Notes: generated by a model from the sequence alone, not told the origin. A stretch of DNA of 64,000 nt from Lunularia cruciata (GCA_948567375.1 OX419758.1:45575001-45639000), one strand, 5' to 3'; counted from the stretch's first letter, positions 50,608 to 63,778 are shown. Numbers and translations are program-made.

Positions 50608-51414
50608 ATGGACGTGACACTGACATCAAGCATGACGATTCGAGGGCTTCAAGTTGGTATCTTAGTGCTCTCGGTTGCTGCATTAATCGAAATATCTGCA
50701 GCGCAAACCATCTCTCAGCAATACTTGGATCCCCATAACGCTGCTCGTCAGAACATCACAGGAGCAGCGATACCAAATCTCGTTTGGAACACAACTTTGG
50801 TTACCTATGCTCAAACCTGGGCCAACACACAAGCATCTGCAGCCAATAACTGCGCCATGAAGCACTCCAACGGTCCTTACGGTGAAAATATCTACTGGGC
50901 AAGTTGGAGCAGTACTCCACTGGATGCAGTCAAAGCCTGGGTGGCTGAGAAGCAGTATTACACCTATGCTACCAATTCATGTGCGACCGGCAAAGTTTGT
51001 GGACACTACACTCAGGTAAGATAGGTCTGAGCGTATCGTATGCCTTCTTGATTTATGTCAAAAGCTAAAGCCGAACACGCGAAGTTTGTGAGATCTCAAT
51101 CGCAATTTTTGATTTGATGAACAAGAAGCAGGCAAGCTTGAGCTAGCTAGTCATAAATCATGCTTGTCTGTGCCTTCCTCTTTCCAGCTATCATACAGTA
51201 CGTCCCTATGCTTTCTAGTTTTATGACTAAATTGATATTTTCACACGCGTGAAAATACGAAATTATGAATACGAACATCCCTCGTCCTTCACAGGTTATC
51301 TGGAAGAAGACAACCCAACTGGGCTGCGCATCTGCAACCTGTCCCAGTGGAGGAACGTTCGTCGTCTGCAGCTATAGTCCACCAGGAAATTACATTGGAC
51401 AGAAGCCTTATTAA
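50608..51414 (+). CDS. PR1: PR-1 / CAP-domain secreted protein, copy 2
   Basis: Second copy of the 175-residue PR-1 protein, exons 50608-51015 and 51295-51414, with the same encoded sequence by eye as copy 1: signal peptide, CAP histidines and glutamates, six cysteines, and CAPE-like end PPGNYIGQKPY. The intron is 279 bp against 223 bp in copy 1, owing to a 56 bp block (about 51108-51163) containing GCAAGCTTGAGCTAGCTAG. Both copies look functional, so this is the one gene of the duplication with no visible damage on either side. Confidence 0.93.
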
Positions 51415-53415
51415 ACTACAGGTGTAGAGAGCAAGCAGTGGAGACAAGCTCAAAGTACTGGATACCAAAGTCGCCCAATTTGCTGTACAACAGTTAGCTG
51501 GATATAGGACTCTACAGTATAAAATGATCGACAGTTGTGATAGTATGTGCTCATGCAGTCATAATAGCCGGTTTAGGCAGTGAGCAGATCTTGTGAAATA
51601 ACACGTACGAAGGCTGATAGGTGGTGTTCTTGGTAAATGTGTTTCTTCCAATAAAAGGGTGCACCAAGGGTCACCTCCTCGGCGATTTACACCCAACAAA
51701 TTCAGAATTGAAACTACATATGTCTGGCCTTGCGTTGATGACTCTCAATGATTAACGGTAATCCCCACGACGGTTACATGTGCTTGAGAATACAGTGGTC
51801 CATTGCAACGCAATTAATTTCTGAAGCTGCATGATGGTTTGTTCGCTTATGTTTTGAGGTTTCGTAACAGGTGGTTCTATACATTGTCTGCTGGAACCAT
51901 GATATCTTTGACAATATTCGGACATATTAAAGTTCAGTTTTGAGATATATACTGACTACGATGGAGAACTTCTGTCTCTCGGCCTTCACTAGGAGAATTT
52001 AAATGAGACCATCCTATTCACACGCATCTGGTTGCTAGGCCCAAGTATTGCTGTCTGTTTTTCCACACCTTTCCATAAAACTTAGTGGCGTTGTATTGCA
52101 GATGTAAGTGAAGATAAGCACTGTGAACCTTGTTCAGTAGAGATCAGTCTCTCTTAAACTTGGCCTTAACCGTAACCTAAGTAAAGTGAACCGAAAGGCA
52201 ACAGAAAGCCCCAGTACTAGGAAAATTGTCTTTGAAAAAAGCCAGAGACTGCAGCAAAATGTTACGTATGTTACTCCACGGCGATGACACAGGAACCCAT
52301 CTGGTATCCCACATGGCGGATGACAAACCTTCCCGTCTGACGTGGTAATATTCAATTACTCACCGGGCGTAGTAATCAGTTCTCAACATTTGTCTCGCGA
52401 CATCATTGTGCAATCTCCAATTGTTGAAGTTCTACCGCCTCGCTTCTCCGTTTCCTAAGATCACCGATGTCAGGCCCTTGACATATAATTTATAATTTTC
52501 CATTTACTGCGTGTAAGACTTCTGGAGGCAAGGAATGGGAAACTTTGAAGCTGAATACCGGTGAGTATGAATGACCTATTTGTATCCGGAAGCTGTAGGC
52601 ACCCTCTGGGATTGTCAATGAAGGTTGCTGCCAACATTTATATGGATAGAATTTGACTTTGAACTAGACTTTATCAGTAGTCGCCATCTCGTGCAGAGAA
52701 ATACATGAGGGTCGATATGTCAGGACTTTGATCAGATTGCACCAACTCCTTCGATAGTTTTCCCCCGGAGTGTTGATTTGGAGGACTATTAGTCTTTGTT
52801 CAAAAGCACAGGTCGCCGACATCCCTGAAGTATTTTACGTATCCATCAGAAAGTAATTTTACGTATCCATCAGATAGTAAAGTAACTGGAACAACTGCAA
52901 CAAGGGACAAGGACTCAATCCTACCACTATACGATCTATACCCCGATTGGATGTGCCTGAACTGAATTGTCAAAGGGAAGTCTTGCAGAAACAACGGGAA
53001 GAGAGTTTCACTGTTTTATCATCTTCCTGTGGTCAAGCGAGGGCAATCACAAGACCCCGGCCTTGCAACGTCGAGATTCTGTGCATGTACATCATTCCCC
53101 AGAATTGAGGCGCTTGCATGTCATCTTTTGAACAGAAATAGAAATGCTCTCAACTGTGCATTATGACTCGTATAAACAAAATTTTCTAGACAATTTCCAT
53201 GGCCACTTCTCCCAAACACCCTAATGACTTATCTCAGGCATAGCGTACCTTCCTACTCTCAGGCAATCGCATTCTCCTACAACGTGCTGCATGTACTATC
53301 CGTATAATACTTTTGCCTACGTCATCTGAAGCTGTACCTGTGTCCAGCACTACACCTACATGGTATCACTACTTCTCTGTGTCTAGTATATATACGTTTA
53401 TATCTGTAAACAATA

Positions 53416-56242
53416 TCAATGACTGCAATGAGAATGATGTTCATGTGCGTGAAGTGCTCCAGCAATAGCTCTGATAGTTGCTGGGGTTGTCTGACAACAT
53501 CCCCCGATAAGGTTTGCACCTGCTTTCCTCCATGCGTCGATGTAATTGACAAGATCTACGTCAGTGGCACCAGTCGAAGGCTGCATGATACAACAATAAA
53601 AGATTTTCAGCAAGCAGTTAACATTGAAAAGACGTCTATAAAAACACCTCTTCACATACGTTCGGCAATTACTGCATCCATCCTAAGGATATTATGTGTT
53701 CTGTAATCCTATCTTTAATGACAGAACCTTGTGTATTTCTACTAAGGCGCACTAGGCAATAAAACGAGTTAATATCAAGGAAAAGTAAAAGAGAGGCTAG
53801 AAACTCCTCCAATAAGACAAGGCAACGAGAAAGAGAAATCTTACAATCCACTCTTTCTTCTCGGCATCCCAGTCTTCTCCACGATTCGGGTACACCACAA
53901 TAGGTTTTGATGTCGCCTGTATTTACGGTATTGTGGAAATGAGATCTGAATGATCTAGCTAAAACAGAGAAAACTAGGAGAATATAGTCTGCACGCTTCT
54001 GTACACAAAATCATGAAGAAAGACGATATTGGAAGTGAAGTGCTACCTGGCGAGCCTTATATATGAGTCCCTGGCAAAGAGATGGGGGAGTGCAGTTTAT
54101 GCCAAAAGCAACAACTTTTTTGCTGCGCTCTACGAGCTCAGCACAGCTTTCGATGGAGTCTCCCTTTACCACGTTACTGCCATCCTTCGAGATAAAGGAT
54201 ATCCAGGCTGGCACTTTGACATCCTCCTCTTCCATGATCTCAATGAGGGCCTGCAAGAAAGTTCATGGTAACTAAGGAACCAAGCAGAAAATTTCACCGG
54301 ACTAAGTTGCTGCGACTCCGTTCGTACGACTCATCACATGCAGGATTCATAATCAAAATAATAAGATTACGCTATCTAGGCCTGTATTACCTGTGCCTCA
54401 ACATGAGAAGGAATAGTTTCTAGAGCTATCAAGTCTGGTCCAGCCCCCGCAAGTATCAGAAGTCTCTCACGATGAAAATCCTTCAACTTCTCCAAAGTCA
54501 TCTCAGATCCATAATCTCCGCTGTTGATCCACAAGCACCAGGTTAAGCAGCAAAATTGAGTACATTGCAAGATTTGACGTCTGATATTATGTGAGCTGGC
54601 ATCGAAACGTCTGGTCCCCTTTGCAAAGGAAGTCAAAACCTCGTCACTCATTTAGTTTTCTTAGTGAAGTGTACTAGAGACCAGAATAACCTTTCTCTTG
54701 ACATGCACATACATGAGAGTTGCTTGAAAGGTGCATAAAATGCTCGAAACTGTGCATGAATTGTGAAACGAAGAGAAATATGAACGAACCTATATTCGGA
54801 CCCGTCTGCCAAATAAGCCCCATAACTTCCAATGGAAGCACCGACCAAAGCTCGGCAATACTTTCCAGCTAATATTTCGCCCTTGTGGACCCGCTGTTGG
54901 ACCTCGTTCCAAAATCTGTCACGAGCTTCGCATGCCAACGTCACACTCCGTCTCAAAAAGTCCTGTCCCTGTTCTCTAGTATATCCTTGCGACTCAAAGC
55001 CGGGTAAGGTTGCCTGAAAGGGATACAGAGACTTGTAAGCTATACGATGCCGAACTAACAACACCCATCACTAGAGGCATGGGCGGGGGGTCAATCAAGC
55101 TCCTAAACTACTCCGGCATTAGGTGATAAGGATAAAATGATCAAGCTTTTGCGCGAGATTGCACTCTTGAGTCAGAGAACTATGAAATGTTCAAAAGGTA
55201 TTCATCTGTACTTGACTTGAGACAAGTTGACCTTGCATTACCTGCACAACAGGAAGAATCTGTTTCTTCTTACCTGATACGAAGACGTCAATACGACTTG
55301 CGCACCAGCTTCCAGGTAGTCCCAGTGTACCTAAATCACATTCCCAGTTTTAAACTATCAGTTCTCCAGTCGGGGGAAAAGAGCACGGAAATCCTCATAT
55401 AGGAAATTGTTGGCCATCAATCAGTAAAATCTTCTTTAAAAAGCCATCCTTTAGTAATCAACTGAGATTAGGGTAGCTACATCCTCTCTAGACTCCAGGT
55501 AGAGGACTCAAAGCGTTCACCCTGACCTATTTTCTAGAAAGGAAGCCCAGTGCCAAACTTCCCGAAGGCCGCATTTTACAGGGCTCTAGATAGCAGCCGG
55601 CATACTACAGTCACCTAGTTTGCGATGACAGTGACTCGGAGGAAAGTTGGGAGATGGCCTTCAGGTTAATCACGTCGAAGTAGTAACACAGTGATCATTT
55701 ATTGACTAATTCAACGACAGAAAAAATATCGAACGTGTTACATTGGATGCTTTCTTGCAGATGCTCGTTGAGAGCTTACAAGTCAAAACATCCTCACGCC
55801 CTAAGGTTATCCAGCGGTGAAATGTTGTCTACTCAAAAACGGAAATATTCAATCGTTATACCCAAAAAAACTGAAAATGTGTAAGCCTATACAATAGCTT
55901 CAGTCCGGGGGGTTGCTGTTCATCAATCAGTTATAAACTACACTCTTCCGGAGACACATTACAGTCAAACACACACATAATCAATCACATGCACATTTGC
56001 ACAGACGCAAGGATCTCAGACACATTGTGGAACACGGGATTTATTACCTTACTGACAAGGTCTGGACTCGTCGTTAGGCACAATGCCGTCCAGAGGGGAT
56101 TTTTAACCTCGGCACCGTGATGCTCCAATTGCACGGCAAAACCTCCATCAATCACCGCACAGCCTCCGGAATTCCTTACTAGCTCGGCAACATTATTAAA
56201 CAGATCTGCCGTGACCGGAATATGCACATCCAACATTGCCAT
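53416..56242 (-). CDS. HMT: Homocysteine S-methyltransferase, copy 2 (intact)
   Basis: Cytosolic-type enzyme that transfers methyl from S-methylmethionine (or AdoMet) to homocysteine, giving methionine. Seven exons on the minus strand: 56048-56242, 55274-55330, 54790-55013, 54391-54520, 54047-54250, 53845-53916, 53416-53580, all GT-AG with consistent phases, giving 348 residues, in the usual plant range. Motifs: DGGFAVQLE (from residue 32), LVGASIGSYGAYLADGSEY, LIALETIP, PAWISFISKDG, GINCTPP (C255), KPIVVYPN and GGCC (C322, C323). The three cysteines are the zinc and homocysteine ligands of the family. The C-terminus is unusually histidine-rich (HAHEHHSHCSH). No transit peptide is evident. 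ATG at 56242 was chosen; a second Met follows two codons later. Confidence 0.93.
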
Positions 56243-57146
56243 CCTTCTGTTCGTCTCTTTGCCGCACTATCTAAAGCACTCCGCGTTATTCGTGCCGGAT
56301 GAGTACTCGATAAGTCTGATGTGCGGTAGGATTCAAAGTCTACTCTACAAATACAGACACAAACTTCTCTTTCAACGGTTTACCAATCTAACGATCTTCC
56401 CAAGTGATTTTTCTTTGACGACTTGAATCAAATTCGTACAAATTTCTCCTTCAAAACTCTACTACCTTTTATGGTAAGGAGGCTACTGGCTGCAAGAAAC
56501 GTCTGCGGTATCCAGTTTTATAACTACACTTCTCAAGATTCTCGAGAAGCGTCAAGCACAATCGTTGTTCTCTTCCCACAAGTCCCCTAGTGCTCCGTTT
56601 CTTCGTCACCTACCAGTCAGTCAGTAGTCGATCGATTCTCCCTCTGTAAGCAAATTCGAAGCTTCGAATCTCTCCATTTCCCTCTTCCGCCTTTCTTTTG
56701 TACTCTCTACAGAGAGATTGGACGAGGCACTTCTCGGACCTTTATGCTTTAGGAATTGACAGCAAGGTGAGCTTTCGCACCCATAGGTGTGCGTCGCTAT
56801 CTTCGGCAGTTCTGTCTCATCAGCAGAGCCTCGATAAGAACTTGGATGGTACTAGAACATAGTGGTCGCACTTGGCAGCCGCCTTCCCCGACAGAAGGAG
56901 TCGTCTGGATCCCTGCAATGTTGCGATCTACCGATTTTATGACAAGTCATTATGTACTTAGCTGGCTTCGAACTGTACCTTCGACATCCGTTGGTGGAAC
57001 CCACCCACTTCATATTGACACGACATTACCCACTGCAGCTTCCCTGTTAACGTGGTTAAAATGCTGCGAGACAGCACATTGTATGTACCACAGTAGGTCG
57101 AGTGTCAATCTTTACATGTAACTGTCCCCCTTGCTTCCTTTTACAG
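56243..57146. other. HMT upstream region and leader-like DNA, copy 2
   Basis: Counterpart of 17256-18158, upstream of the intact HMT gene, so it should contain the HMT promoter on the minus strand. The pyrimidine-rich plus-strand stretch begins near 56550. No further gene recognised. Confidence 0.4.
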
Positions 57147-57505
57147 CTTGCATAGCTCGGATATCTTAGGTACGATAGAGCAGATTTCTAATACAAAACT
57201 CTATCGTGACTTAGCTCTATGTTATCTTCTTTGTCTTTCCCTTGTATGGCTTGATGGGGTTTTCCCATCTTTCATTTATCCTACGCTTGATGGGGTTTTC
57301 CCATCTTTCATTTATCCTACGCTGGCATAGCTCGATAAGGCAGATTTCTAACACAGACTCTATTGGGGCTTAGCCCCATGTTATCTTTTTTTGTCTCTCC
57401 CTTGTACGGCTTGATGAGGTCTTCATATCCTTCGTTTTTCCTATGCGGTTGCATTTTTTCTTAGTCGAGCTTTTGTGGCATGAGAGAGAGATAAAACTGT
57501 ATATT

Positions 57506-57634
57506 ATGAACTATATATTCGTAACGATCGTGTATGTATTCTTCCTTGTCCTCGTGGTGGTATATGCGCTCGAGAATAAGTTGTTCAGAGTTCCTGAAGA
57601 GGGTGGTGAAGAGTTTGACGCTTGGCATTTATAA
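57506..57634 (+). CDS. 42-codon single-membrane-segment ORF inside TIR element
   Basis: Small frame encoding a hydrophobic N-terminal segment (FVTIVYVFFLVLVVVYAL) followed by an acidic tail (EEGGEEFDAWHL). In copy 1 (from 18477) the same frame has a nonsense codon (CCT TAA) after 30 codons. Could be a chance frame within a transposon; there is no known homologue that I recognise. Confidence 0.25.
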   Translation: MNYIFVTIVYVFFLVLVVVYALENKLFRVPEEGGEEFDAWHL

Positions 57635-58330
57635 AGTCTCGGGCTTCTTGACCTTATTTTGTTTTGAGCCTTCAATAATCGATAACGGTTATCGTCTATA
57701 GAATATCGTCTACAGTAGTTTAACATAAGTAGTTTAATCTAAGATTAAATGGTGATAGTGTTAATACACATGGCAAGCTTAACTACTGGATTGACAAACT
57801 TTGTGCAGAATTTTTTTTACTAGGATCGATTTTATGTACTGGTCTCCCTTGCATGGAAGATGTATCGGATTTCTTCATCAGGTTATCGGTTGTTAATGCT
57901 TTCAAATAACCTCAATGTCGGTCTTGAACTATATGCACTAAAACATCAGAACTACTATGTTTGATCAACTGGTACATGAAAACCAAAGAAGAGAAAACAA
58001 TGAGGAGACAGATATGCATTATAGAAAAAAAATATAAAAAAATTAGTATGATAGCAAAAAACCATTAAAAAAAATTTATATCATATACAGCGCTAGGTTA
58101 TTTCCTTTGTCTTATTGTCTTGCTAAATTAAGAACCACGTGAGCTCTGTACTCTTCGTGTTTGTTTCTTCGTTGGCGAGAACACGAAAGTACGTAGTCTA
58201 AATTTTAAGTAGCAGATTTGTCATCTTTCGAGTACTACCCAGATTGACGCCCCTCATGTGACCCGACATGAATATTACACAAAAGAATGTATACAAACAA
58301 GGACTGTGAAGATCTTTACAACCCTCCAAC

Positions 58331-58540
58331 ATACATTACGCCAGTGACTCATGTGTACCCCATCCTTCGTATTTTCTAAGCGGTCGCCCTTTTCTTTATC
58401 ATTAAGAAAAAAGGCGACCATTGAGGAAAAACAATATACATTACGCCATGTACTCATGTGTACCCCATCCTTCGTATTTTCTAAGCGGTTGGCCTTTTCT
58501 TTATCATTAAGAAAAAAGGCGACCGCTGAGGAAAAACAAA
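58331..58540. repeat. Two 105 bp tandem units, each with a hairpin (copy 2)
   Basis: Same two-unit array as 19302-19511 with a few substitutions. Units start at 58331 and 58436. Confidence 0.8.
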
Positions 58541-58684
58541 GGATGGGAAGACCCCATCAAGCCGTACAAGAGAGAGACAAAAAAGTACAAGAGAGAGACA
58601 AAAAAGGTAACATGGGGCTAAGCTCCAATAGAGTCTATATAAGAAATTTGCCCTACCGCACCTAAGATATCCGAGCTATGCAAG

Positions 58685-61600
58685 ACAGACAGTCTACACA
58701 CAACTAGAACATCTGAAGAAACATCACCTAATGTGATTGCTCTCCCATGGATTGCACCAGCCAATGCCCTCCGTAGAGCAATGGACACACGCTGTCTAAA
58801 ATATGATACAAAGTAAGAGAGTGAGAGTGGTACCCCCTTACGCCTAACATGATAAGCTCTCGCACACTCCTTGACAAATGTGTCAAATGCCGTGTCCATC
58901 GCTCCATATAACTCCAAGGCTAGAGGAACAAATGCCCCTATACTTGGAGACCTTGCGACCTGCTGCTGCACTCGCCGCCTATCCAGGGGGATGGGTAATC
59001 ACTCCCTCCGAAATTGTATCCCGCGTAGGGTCCGTAACCACGACATCCGCTATTGTCACCTCATCATCTCAGACCAAGTGTAAGTCTGCCCTGACACATG
59101 TCATCTGCAAGGCATACGAACGCTCCATCCAAGCCAAGTATCCACTCTCTCGTGCCATAGCAAACACTATGTCTCTAATGGCATCATGGGTAGCTATCCT
59201 TTGTCCTCCAAAAGGGCACCGTGTCATGTTGCATCTAGTGTAGAGCCACACTCACAAGTGAGTAATGAAGATGCAGATGGGTGGACCAAACCTAGGCAAA
59301 ACCTCATCGTTGTAGAGAAAGTAGTTGGTGTGAGTCAGAAAGCCCTAATGCATGGTCAAGCTAGGATCCAAGAGCCTGCACCCTTGCCAAAGCAAGAGCG
59401 TAGATGTGCTCTAGTAGCCTGAGGAAGGGACGAGTAGACTAAGAGAGAATGTAGCATATGCTCACGTATGCTCGCTCCATCAAGGAAAATTGTAAACCTC
59501 AAGTCCAATCTGACAATAGTGAAGCAAATTGTGGAAAATCCTCTCGTGCTCGTGGGGATAGACTATCTCTCATCTGCCGCAATAACGTTTGGAGAGAAAA
59601 GGATCCTCCCTCCACCTTGGTCACATAAGTCTCCAAAACCGGCCTATCAACAACCACAAAATGAGAGGAAAGTAGGAGTGCCGAGAGAGCCCAACTACCC
59701 AAAAATGTTATAGGTGCCGTCTCCTCCATAGAAAGCAAGCCAACCCCACCACATGAGATTGGCAAAGCCGTCTATCTACGTGCCAAATCCCGTATCACAC
59801 TCAAAGGTCCTAGTCCAATAATATCACCAAAGACTCCTATAATCCTCCTATCAAATGCTCTTAGACTAGATATGAAGGACTGTGAGGAGGTAACTGTACG
59901 GATGAGGTAGGATGGTCGACGAGCAATACTAGAAGAGAGTATACCAAATGCCACTTGCAGATCTCCTAGTAATGGAAGGTCATCCACATGGAGAACATCC
60001 TCTGCAAGGGTAGTGTCTAAGAAGTGTGTGACAAAATCCTCCGATCCTACAGGCACTCCAAGAACACAAACTTCATTTGTGGATGTGATACACCCCTCTG
60101 GAAGCTCAAGGTGGGGAGGGAAACCTAAAGGGGACCATGCCTTACACTTTGACACCTTGACTCTCAAGCCTACTAGATGTAGCTTGGTAGTCAAGTAGTC
60201 AAGTAGTCAAAGGTCTGCCTAATCTGATCTACATGGCCTACGATGTGTGTATCATCTGCCAAGGAGGGAAATACACAACTTGGCATGGCCAAAGTAGTAG
60301 ATAGGAGAGCTCTAAAGTGAGCCATGGCAAATAAGGCCCCCCCAAAGGATCTCCCTGACATGTACCAACAGCTGACTCCAAGACGGTGACTCCCTCCTAT
60401 GAACCACCATGTTGGTAGTAAAGGGAAGCAAGAGAGCCATAAAAAGACTGCACAAAAGGAATGAGACTCACCAAGGATCCACCAACCTCCCTAAGCTCTC
60501 TAAAGATGGATGCACGTGAGACGCTATTAAAAGCGTTCTCAACATCCACCTATAGGACGATCCACTCCGTATGGATATCTAGGAGTGCTCTAATGCCTAG
60601 AAATATAGCCTCACATCCTCCAAGTGTAGCTATTCCAAACTGATGTGGACTAGAGTGCTGTCAAAAGTGAGAACAATGCTGAAGGACAATGGTACGACTG
60701 ACCAAACGCAAAAAGATCTCTCCAATAGCATTGGTCTAATGCCTCTCGTGTCCTTCTCCATCGTGAGAAGTTGACTAGCACCTAACACCTGACTAACAGA
60801 CATAGGAATGTCTCTTCTTGCTACTACTACAACCACCTAAAACAACTTGGTAAAACCACTAGAAGGATCATTTTCCTGGAAGAAATCCTTAAGGTACTCA
60901 TAAACCATCCCTAACAATCCTCTTGAGGAAAGGCGAGGGGCAGTGCACAATGCTTGTGCAAATAGCGACCTATCAAGACATAAGGACTACTCAGGCTGAT
61001 AATCTAAGACCTCTAGTGGTAGTCCTTCTATTGCTATAGGATGTAGTGAGCATAAGGAAGAGATGGTCTCATCAGTAGGACTTGCTACAAACAAAGGGTG
61101 TAGTGCTCATGCTGCTCTACTAAACTCTCCCGCCTGATCCAATGTCCTATATTGTCGTAATCAAGTGGAATCTGTGGTATCCTATGGTGATGACTATCTC
61201 CTAAATCATGTAGCCCTAACAGACTCCTCCTGAAGGGCTGCACAATGCCCCACTCGGAATCAATGAAATCTAGCAGCCACCTCTCTATGCCCCGCACGTC
61301 CCCTTCTAGCATAACAAAGACACCATTGAGGGAGTAGGAGGAATAAGAACCATGCTAACTCGTCCAATGGATCACGTGCCAAAAAATCTAGTGGTAGGAA
61401 AAAAGCCTATCTAGCCTCATCATGGAGTATGCGGGGTAGCCTATGGAATAGATGTGGACATGGAAAACTAGTCTCAAATAACACCAAAATGCAACTCGCT
61501 TGAGAAGCTAACCACTCCCACGACTCGATCGGTATCCTTGGAACGATCAATGAAGGTATAAAAGAAGCGTGCATAATCTTCGAGTGTCATTGTTGTCAAT

Positions 61601-61764
61601 GTGGTTGCTCATGTCACGTGTGCATCCCAAGTGGGCCAATCATAGTCCTTGGGCATCTTTCCCACATGAGTCTTCACTCCTTGCAAGGTGAAGCATCGGT
61701 GACACACCGGGCATGGTATATCCCGATCCGCTCTCGACGACCCCACATGGGAAGGTGTAGCCAT
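58685..61764 (-). mobile_element. Degenerate RLE-type non-LTR retrotransposon (LINE), copy 2
   Basis: Duplicate of the LINE at 19635-23149 without the solo LTR, so the endonuclease-like region reads uninterrupted (58618-58971 frame, with FVPLALELYGAMDTAF). RT fragments lie near 59500-60650 and the zinc finger near 61655-61720. Here the last zinc-finger His is changed to Pro (KMPKD instead of KMHKD). Several frameshifts are shared with copy 1, so it was already dead before the duplication. Confidence 0.75.
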
Positions 61765-62999
61765 GGCTAGCACAAGAATAATGATAGTAACACATGCTGC
61801 TCATCTCCATATCTCCCCATATCTACAAAACCACAATCTCTCACATCCAAACTCACATAAAAAAACAATCTCTCCAAACTCTAAATCTATAAACTCTCGT
61901 AACTTTCAATTTCTATATCCAAAATTTTCAAACTAAATTTCCATGGAACTTAATCATAAAAACAAAGAAATTAGAAATGAAAATTCCCAAACCATCATTC
62001 TTAATGTCAAATGTATAATGATCACTCTAAACCCTACAAAAGCTAAAAATCTCCATAACTTTCTACTCCATTCTCCATAATCTTCAATCTAGGTACCAAT
62101 TGAACCGAAATTGAAAAATGAAGAGAATAGACTATTCACTTGAATGCTACATGCTAGAGAACACTCCAAAATTATAGATATTCTCACACATCTCTCCCTT
62201 TCCTCTCCCAATCTACCGCAGCTCCTTCTCTCCACGAGAGAGCCATCAAAGGGGTAATCTTGATATAGGTGTAACTTCTCCATTAAATACATGCTAAAAA
62301 CTTGAAGTCACCGCACGTGGTCTTGAAGACTTTGAACGGAGGATTGGTGGTTCCAGAAAATATAACTCGAGATATGCTCCAAGTATTGTATGACACACTA
62401 AAACATTCAAGAACCTCACCTTGGTGGCTTGACTGAATCAGATAGACTATTCTAATTTCTTCTAAGTAAATTATGTAATTTTAAATTCAGAAAAGAGACC
62501 GTAATCTCAAGACTGTTTAATGAGAGTCGTTGATTATCATTCATCAGTTGTGGACTTGTTAGCATCTTTGAATCAACTGTTTTAATATTAGAGATCAACT
62601 GGCGAACAGTATTGCGTCCTAATTTTCGGGTAGATTATTTTAAATATGTGCCTATGTATTTTTATTCATTTATCCTTCTAAGCAAAAGTTTAGTGGTCTT
62701 CAAAATGTTCTAAGTACAGAATAAAAAATGTGCATACTTTCACAATCGTAAAATATCAGCTTCACACATGCATCTTCATATTTAATCCTTCTATACGGGA
62801 ATGTTCATTATTGATATATTCATGATACCATATCATAAGGTATCCATATCACGTCCTTTGTTTGCATTTTAGTATAAATCTTGCATGATGTTCATGGAGG
62901 AAATCAAAAGGCATTTATGTTATACTTTATCAATAAAATTATAACGAATTTAGAGTAGCATGTAGAAAATTATCTACATTTAATATAAAATTGATAAAT
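61765..62999. other. AT-rich region at right end of duplication copy 2
   Basis: Counterpart of 23150-24384. No gene seen. The last shared bases are AAAT at 62996-62999. Confidence 0.5.
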
Positions 63000-63153
63000 T
63001 AAAACTAAATAACAATAGAAATAATAAATTCTCTTGAATAAAACTATAATATAGTTTTCTATCTGTTAAGATTAAGAATTTGACCATTTTTGAGCTGGTT
63101 AGGTATGAATTTGAGATGGTGTAAGACTATACGAGAAACCAAGGCACAAACAA

Positions 63154-63450
63154 AAACAAGGTAAATCTTGACTTGATGAATGACAATATTATAATAAATC
63201 AAGTTTTTATTCTGAAATCAGAGTGAATGACCATATTTCCTTACTAAAAGAGAGATGAAATTTCAATTTTTCGAACATATTCTTCCAATAGAAGTATTAA
63301 ACAAGGTCAATCTTGACTTGATGAATGGAAATATTATAAATATTATAATAAATCAAGTTTTATTCTTACATCAAAGCATAGTGAATAACCATATTTCCTT
63401 ACTAAACGAGAGATGAATTTCCATTTTTTGAATATATTCTCTCAATAGAA
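63154..63450. repeat. 145 bp tandem repeat, two units
   Basis: Units starting AAACAAGGT at 63154 and 63299 share AATCTTGACTTGATGAATG, AAATCAAG and CATATTTCCTTACTAAA. Diverged by several substitutions and a small indel. Lies just right of the duplication end. Confidence 0.8.
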
Positions 63451-63702
63451 GTAATCATCTAGTAGAAGACAAATACTCTCCATACACTAATAATTCTTCG
63501 TTTAAGGCTACAAATCTGAGATCATAGCAATCGAGTGGCTAGAGGTCAACTAGTTATTGTGTGTATCCTTTCTACATGCCGAAGCTAGTTTTAAAAATTA
63601 TTTTAATAATATCAGTTAAATTGTATACTTTCTGAACCTTTAGCTTTTCGAGCATACGTACATATTTTAATAACTGTCTTTCCTTTAATCCATAGTGAAA
63701 AC

Positions 63703-63737
63703 GTACGTTCGCAAGAATGAAACTCAAAGGAATTGAC

Positions 63738-63778
<41 letters not shown>

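Larger units (their letters stand above)
57147..58684. mobile_element. Non-autonomous TIR DNA element, copy 2
   Basis: Duplicate of the element at 18159-19634 with the same termini and ACAG flanks. The left TIR region is rearranged: a unit containing GCTTGATGGGGTTTTCCCAT is repeated near 57248-57320. An extra GTACAAGAGAGAGACAAAAAA unit sits near 58564-58604. The element is therefore still changing by local slippage after the duplication. No transposase. Confidence 0.8.
37859..62999. repeat. Segmental duplication, copy 2
   Basis: Direct-orientation counterpart of 1-24384. Its true left boundary is not visible, because position 37859 aligns with window base 1, so the duplicated unit may extend further left (the kinase 5' exons at 35947-37208 and even PEPC could be part of it). 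The right end is at 62999. Relative to copy 1 it has a 5 bp insertion in the kinase hinge exon, an 83 bp tandem duplication (49744-49909) and 56 bp more in the PR-1 intron. It keeps the HMT exons lost from copy 1. Confidence 0.97.
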
